From: Paraburkholderia metrosideri
GTDB taxonomy: Bacteria > Pseudomonadota > Gammaproteobacteria > Burkholderiales > Burkholderiaceae
DNA length: 64,000 nt
Reading direction: 5' to 3'
NCBI RefSeq assembly: GCF_904848625.1
Contig: NZ_CAJHCP010000002.1
Location: 248,001 to 312,000, forward strand
Notes under the pieces: model-generated
The model's database searches: none
The model's input: only the letters and a program-made list of their open reading frames with translations
Told to the model about the DNA's origin: nothing
Program-made: the position numbers and the translations under genes
Part shown: positions 63,619 through 64,000 of the stretch, in pieces
How positions within the stretch are numbered: position 1 is the first letter of the stretch
How the letters are laid out: every line of letters starts with the position of its first letter

Positions 63619-64000
63619 TCAGGTAACCGCGTGATTTCGCACAAACGGGTCCGCGCGTCGGACGAGGTCGGCAAACGAGTGCGCATCCAGCTTGCGCATG
63701 ATCTCGGCGCGGCACGATTTGATGGTTCGCTCGCTCAGTTCCAGTTCCGCGGCAATCTGCTTGTTGAGCCTGCCTGCCACCAGACTGCGTAGCACGACCT
63801 GTTCACGCGAGTTCAGATTGGCGGCATCGGTGAGTGCACGGAGTGGGCCCGTAACCGGGTCGACCGTGGTGGTGGATAGCGCGTTCTCGATGGTCGCGAG
63901 GAGCCTCTGTGTATCGACCGGCTTGAGGAGAAAATCGCTCGCGCCGGCCTTGATTGCCATCACCGTTCTAGGAATGTCGTGATGCGCGCTGATGAATACG
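63619..64000 (-). CDS. FixJ-family response regulator, C-terminal part
   Basis: The frame is open to the end of the window, so the N-terminus lies outside. The visible 126 residues hold the end of a receiver (VFISAHHDIPRTVMAIKAGASDFLLKPV, split, with the invariant Lys) and a complete LuxR helix-turn-helix (LNSREQVVLRSLVAGRLNKQIAAELELSERTIKSCRAEIMRKL, split). It belongs to the same group as the regulator at 28759 and is a second candidate for binding the GACC-WW-GGTC boxes. Confidence 0.88.
   Translation of the reverse strand, partial: VFISAHHDIPRTVMAIKAGASDFLLKPVDTQRLLATIENALSTTTVDPVTGPLRALTDAANLNSREQVVLRSLVAGRLNKQIAAELELSERTIKSCRAEIMRKLDAHSFADLVRRADPFVRNHAVT

Overview
The window looks like part of a chromosome of a Burkholderiaceae beta-proteobacterium, most likely Paraburkholderia or a close relative. 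This rests on the high GC content, the Burkholderia-type 383-residue porin ending in Phe, the RND/OMF/PqiABC layout, the many FixJ-like regulators and the ESPR-type two-partner adhesin. The species call is inference. No rRNA, tRNA, CRISPR array or intact insertion sequence was seen.

Left part (1-15345), metabolism. A truncated metabolite:H+ symporter is followed by a minus-strand pair of glycoside hydrolases (GH13 and GH63). Next comes a catabolic-looking block: a BKACE (DUF849) enzyme, an AraC-type regulator, an MFS transporter, an AMP-forming acyl-CoA ligase, a porin, a BON protein, then a quinone oxidoreductase, a TauD-like dioxygenase and a small serine hydrolase. Three promoters in this block share an ungapped 79-bp element with direct half-sites 21 bp apart and a -10-like hexamer at a fixed place. 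It looks like one AraC regulon for an unassigned organic acid.

Middle (15346-26235), envelope. An AI-2E-type permease, an outer-membrane factor, a HlyD adaptor and a DUF2955 permease form an exporter operon, followed by a small K+ channel. A minus-strand operon encodes two paralogous LssY_C lipoproteins and a lipoprotein hydrolase. A small lipoprotein and an orphan serine recombinase border a gene-poor, AT-richer 1.3 kb.

Centre (27536-39678), signalling and efflux. A soluble PAS histidine kinase and FixJ-like regulator overlap by 4 bp and are followed by a receiver-only protein. Then comes an unbroken six-gene run: RND adaptor, RND pump, outer-membrane factor, PqiA, PqiB, PqiC.

Right-centre (39764-49480), small envelope and stress proteins: RRM protein, glycine-zipper protein, SYLF lipoprotein, VIT-like membrane protein, DUF3300/DUF2950 operon, a duplicated beta-barrel and a second K+ channel.

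Right end (49629-64000). A TpsB transporter lies downstream of its 3189-residue TpsA adhesin with about 29 YDG repeats. A solute-binding-protein remnant, a DUF2252 protein and two further FixJ-type regulators (one receiver-only, one cut by the window edge) follow.

The most interesting signal is an 18-bp pseudo-palindrome, AT-N2-GACC-WW-GGTC-N2-AT, found eight times and only between genes. In each case a -10-like hexamer starts 26 (once 27) bases after its GGTC half, and with one exception the next start codon lies a further 130-180 bases on. It links both exporter operons, the glycine-zipper operon, the DUF3300 operon, two small secreted or lipoprotein genes, a small membrane protein and the recombinase into one putative activator-driven regulon. 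The FixJ-like regulator encoded here is a natural candidate activator.
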